Below are positions 61,670-64,000 of a stretch of 64,000 nucleotides of DNA, piece after piece. The position numbers and the translations under genes are program-made. The notes under the pieces were generated by a model, which saw only the letters and a list, made by a program, of their open reading frames with translations, ran no database searches and was not told the origin of the DNA. Source of the DNA: Bacteroides luti. Its GTDB lineage: Bacteria; Bacteroidota; Bacteroidia; Bacteroidales; Bacteroidaceae. The stretch covers positions 62,001 to 126,000 of the forward strand of contig NZ_FQTV01000010.1 in the NCBI RefSeq assembly GCF_900128905.1, read 5' to 3'. Within the stretch, counting starts at the first letter, position 1. Every line of letters starts with the position of its first letter.

Positions 61670-64000
61670 ATGCAACTAACTCCTTACCATGCTAAATTTT
61701 TTGCTTACGATTTAAACCGTCAATTGCCCGCCAATGATATAGGAAAATTGACAGCTTCACTTCAAGACGCACAGGTTGATTTAAATCCTCATCAGGTTGA
61801 GGCTGCACTTTTTGCATTTCAATCACCTTTGTCAAATGGTGCAATTTTAGCAGATGAGGTTGGGTTAGGTAAAACGATTGAAGCCGGAATAATTCTTTCT
61901 CAGCAATGGGCTGAAAGAAAACGTAAATTAATCATTATTTGTCCGGCTAATCTTCGTAAACAATGGAATCAGGAATTACTCGATAAGTTTTTTCTACCTT
62001 CAATAATTTTAGAGGCAAAGTCTTTTAACCAGTCTATAAAAGACGGAAATCTTAATCCATTTGATGTTTTAGATAATATTGTTATTTGTTCTTTTCAGTT
62101 TGCACGAGCAAAAGCTGCTTATTTAGAGAATACAGCTTGGGATTTAGTGGTAATTGATGAGGCTCACCGCTTAAGAAATGTATATAAATCTTCAAATAGA
62201 ATTGGAAACACTCTGAAAGATACGCTTTCAAATAGGAAAAAAGTTTTGTTAACTGCTACACCTCTTCAAAATTCAATTCTTGAATTGTATGGGCTTGTCA
62301 GTATAATAGATGATTATGCTTTTGGAGACCTTAAAAGTTTTAAAACAAAATATAGTCGTCAGCTTGAAGAAGAAGATTATACTGAATTAAAGAAACGTTT
62401 GCAGGCTTTTTGTAAAAGGACTCTTAGACGTCAAGTTCTGTCATATATTAACTATACTGAGCGAAAGGCCATTCGAGAAGAATTTACACCTAATGAAGAT
62501 GAACATTTGCTATACACATGGGTTTCCGAATATCTGCAACGGCCTAAATTATATGCACTACCTAATAGTCAGAGACAGTTGATGACTTTGATTCTGAGAA
62601 AGCTTCTTGCTTCTTCTACCTATGCAATTTATGGCACATTAGATTCATTAGTGATTAGGCTCGAAAAACTTTTGCAGAAAAATGAATCAAACTTAATTAG
62701 CAATATTGAAACAGATTATGAATTGTTAAGTGAAATTCAGGATGAATGGTTTAACGAGGAGGAAGAAGAAATTACTGTTGTAGAAGAAACACTTCCAGAC
62801 GAAGATATTGAGGCTATAAAATTTGAAATTCAGGATCTAAAGAAATTTCGGGACTTAGCATATAGTATTAAAATTAATTCAAAAGCCAATCACCTCTTTA
62901 CGGCTTTGGAAAAAGCTTTTGTAGAGTTGCGTAAGTTGGGTGCAAATGAAAAAGCATTGATTTTTACTGAATCTCGTCGCACACAAGAGTATTTGAATAC
63001 TACACTTACAGCACAGGGGTATAATGTGGTTTTATTCAATGGAGTCAATAATGATCCATTATCTAATAGAATATATAAAAAATGGTTGCTAGATCATAAG
63101 AACTCAGATAAAATAACAGGTTCACCTACTGCGGACAAACGGGCTGCATTGGTTGATTATTTTAGAAATGAAGCAACTATTATGATAGCAACCGAAGCTG
63201 CAGCTGAAGGAGTAAACTTGCAGTTTTGTTCTTTGCTTGTTAATTATGATTTACCCTGGAACCCGCAGCGTATTGAGCAACGCATTGGGCGATGCCATCG
63301 CTATGGCCAAAAGTATGATGTGGTAGTGGTTAATTTTCTCAATAAAAAAAATGCTGCCGACATACGAGTTTATGAGTTGCTTGATGAAAAGTTTCGCTTG
63401 TTTAGCGGCGTATTTGGTGCGAGTGATGATATTCTTGGAACTATTGGAAACGGCGTTGATTTTGAGAAACGCATTGCACAGATTTATAATGACTGCCGAA
63501 CTCCTGAAGAAATTCAGAAAGCATTCGATGATCTGCAATTGGAATTGCAACCCGAGATAAATCAGAAAATGCAAAGTGTTCGTTCCACTTTGTTGGAAAA
63601 GTTCGATGAAGAAGTACGTGATAAATTACGTGTTGATTATGAGAATGCGAAAGCTTACTTAAATACCTTTGAACAAAAGCTTTGGAAAACAACGAGATTT
63701 TATCTGAATGATTATGCTTCATTTATTGATAATGAGTATTCGTTTACGCTCCATAAAAATCCTTTTCCCGAAGAACAAATACATTCAGGCCCGTATATGA
63801 TTCTGAAATCTGAAGGTGCCAAGAAAAAAACTGATTTTTATGTTCCTGATGATACTAATGTTTATCGTATAGGTCACAAGCTTGCCCAACGAATCCTGAG
63901 AGAATGTACAAAGTTGGAAACTCCTGTTGCCGAGGTGGTTTTTGATTATACTAACACTAATACTAAAATTACAGTATTAGAAGAGTATGTAGGTTGTTCA
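61670..64000 (+). CDS. Large SNF2/RapA-type superfamily 2 helicase, 3' end beyond window
   Basis: Reading from the ATG at 61670 there is no stop codon in 777 codons to the window end. The protein starts MQLTPYHAKFFAYDLNRQLP. Helicase motifs appear in order: ADEVGLGKTIEAG (Walker A, about 61-73), ICPANLRKQW (Ia), VIDEAHRLRN (DEAH, Asp at residue 163), LTATPLQNS (III), MIATEAAAEGVNLQF (V) and QRIGRCHRYGQ (VI, about 537-547). An acidic insert (EEEEEITVVEE, near residue 365) separates the two lobes. Such helicases occur in DNA-modification and phage-defence clusters of Bacteroidetes, and the ATPase would translocate on double-stranded DNA. Its partners, outside the window, would decide its role. 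Confidence 0.88.
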   Translation, partial: MQLTPYHAKFFAYDLNRQLPANDIGKLTASLQDAQVDLNPHQVEAALFAFQSPLSNGAILADEVGLGKTIEAGIILSQQWAERKRKLIIICPANLRKQWNQELLDKFFLPSIILEAKSFNQSIKDGNLNPFDVLDNIVICSFQFARAKAAYLENTAWDLVVIDEAHRLRNVYKSSNRIGNTLKDTLSNRKKVLLTATPLQNSILELYGLVSIIDDYAFGDLKSFKTKYSRQLEEEDYTELKKRLQAFCKRTLRRQVLSYINYTERKAIREEFTPNEDEHLLYTWVSEYLQRPKLYALPNSQRQLMTLILRKLLASSTYAIYGTLDSLVIRLEKLLQKNESNLISNIETDYELLSEIQDEWFNEEEEEITVVEETLPDEDIEAIKFEIQDLKKFRDLAYSIKINSKANHLFTALEKAFVELRKLGANEKALIFTESRRTQEYLNTTLTAQGYNVVLFNGVNNDPLSNRIYKKWLLDHKNSDKITGSPTADKRAALVDYFRNEATIMIATEAAAEGVNLQFCSLLVNYDLPWNPQRIEQRIGRCHRYGQKYDVVVVNFLNKKNAADIRVYELLDEKFRLFSGVFGASDDILGTIGNGVDFEKRIAQIYNDCRTPEEIQKAFDDLQLELQPEINQKMQSVRSTLLEKFDEEVRDKLRVDYENAKAYLNTFEQKLWKTTRFYLNDYASFIDNEYSFTLHKNPFPEEQIHSGPYMILKSEGAKKKTDFYVPDDTNVYRIGHKLAQRILRECTKLETPVAEVVFDYTNTNTKITVLEEYVGCS

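Overview
The window reads as chromosomal DNA of a Bacteroidales bacterium, most likely Bacteroides or a close relative. The base composition is AT-rich. Several promoters match the Bacteroidetes TTTG / TAnnTTTG type. The gene content also fits: a SusC/SusD/SusE/SusF starch system, a Na+-translocating methylmalonyl-CoA decarboxylase, a ferredoxin-dependent 2-oxoacid oxidoreductase and GldF/GldG. Species cannot be assigned from the sequence alone.

Layout. 1-6.5 kb: a truncated guanine/nucleoside deaminase, a DUF4421 protein, a Gfo/Idh/MocA oxidoreductase, a membrane protein, a substrate-binding protein and a putative porin. 6.6-29 kb: an alpha-glucan utilisation region with GH65 phosphorylase, sugar MFS transporter, LacI regulator, then susC-susD-susE-susF and a large multidomain GH13 amylase. 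It is interrupted by a three-domain GH18/NodB/GT2 envelope enzyme and a GH25 lysozyme, and closes with a SusA-like GH13. LacI-type operator sequences lie at the susC promoter (12121-12134) and upstream of the SusA-like gene (29151-29164), tying the two glucan blocks into one probable regulon. 29.2-33.3 kb: the five-gene methylmalonyl-CoA epimerase/decarboxylase operon of propionate formation. 33.4-39.4 kb: a TonB-dependent receptor, a FemX/GNAT-like protein, and a tight nitroreductase / DUF2520 / KdsC-like / Maf operon. 39.7-43.1 kb: a TPR protein and an orphan NMT1-like lipoprotein. 43.2-50.8 kb: housekeeping genes (pgk, nth, an MFS transporter, pheS) and the 2-oxoacid:ferredoxin oxidoreductase operon, which overlaps pheS. 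51-57 kb: GH28 pectinase, GldG/GldF and hypothetical envelope proteins. 57.4-60.4 kb: small membrane proteins and a LytS/LytTR two-component pair. 60.4-64 kb: an accessory-looking edge with a frameshifted gene relic, paired palindromic repeats and the 5' part of a large SNF2-type helicase gene that runs off the window.

The most unusual signals are non-coding. Three intergenic arrays (10573-10626, 26109-26158, 42067-42138) each hold three or four TGTACA-centred dyads spaced exactly 22 bp apart. The bases flanking the core are largely shared within an array but differ between arrays, and each array lies about 95-220 bp upstream of a minus-strand gene. A second signal is a 56-bp repeat present twice, 1004 bp apart (60453-60508, 61457-61512), whose 27-bp or 25-bp palindrome has changed by compensatory substitutions. 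A third is a 141-bp nested inverted repeat at 10800-10940. None of these is explained by the coding annotation.
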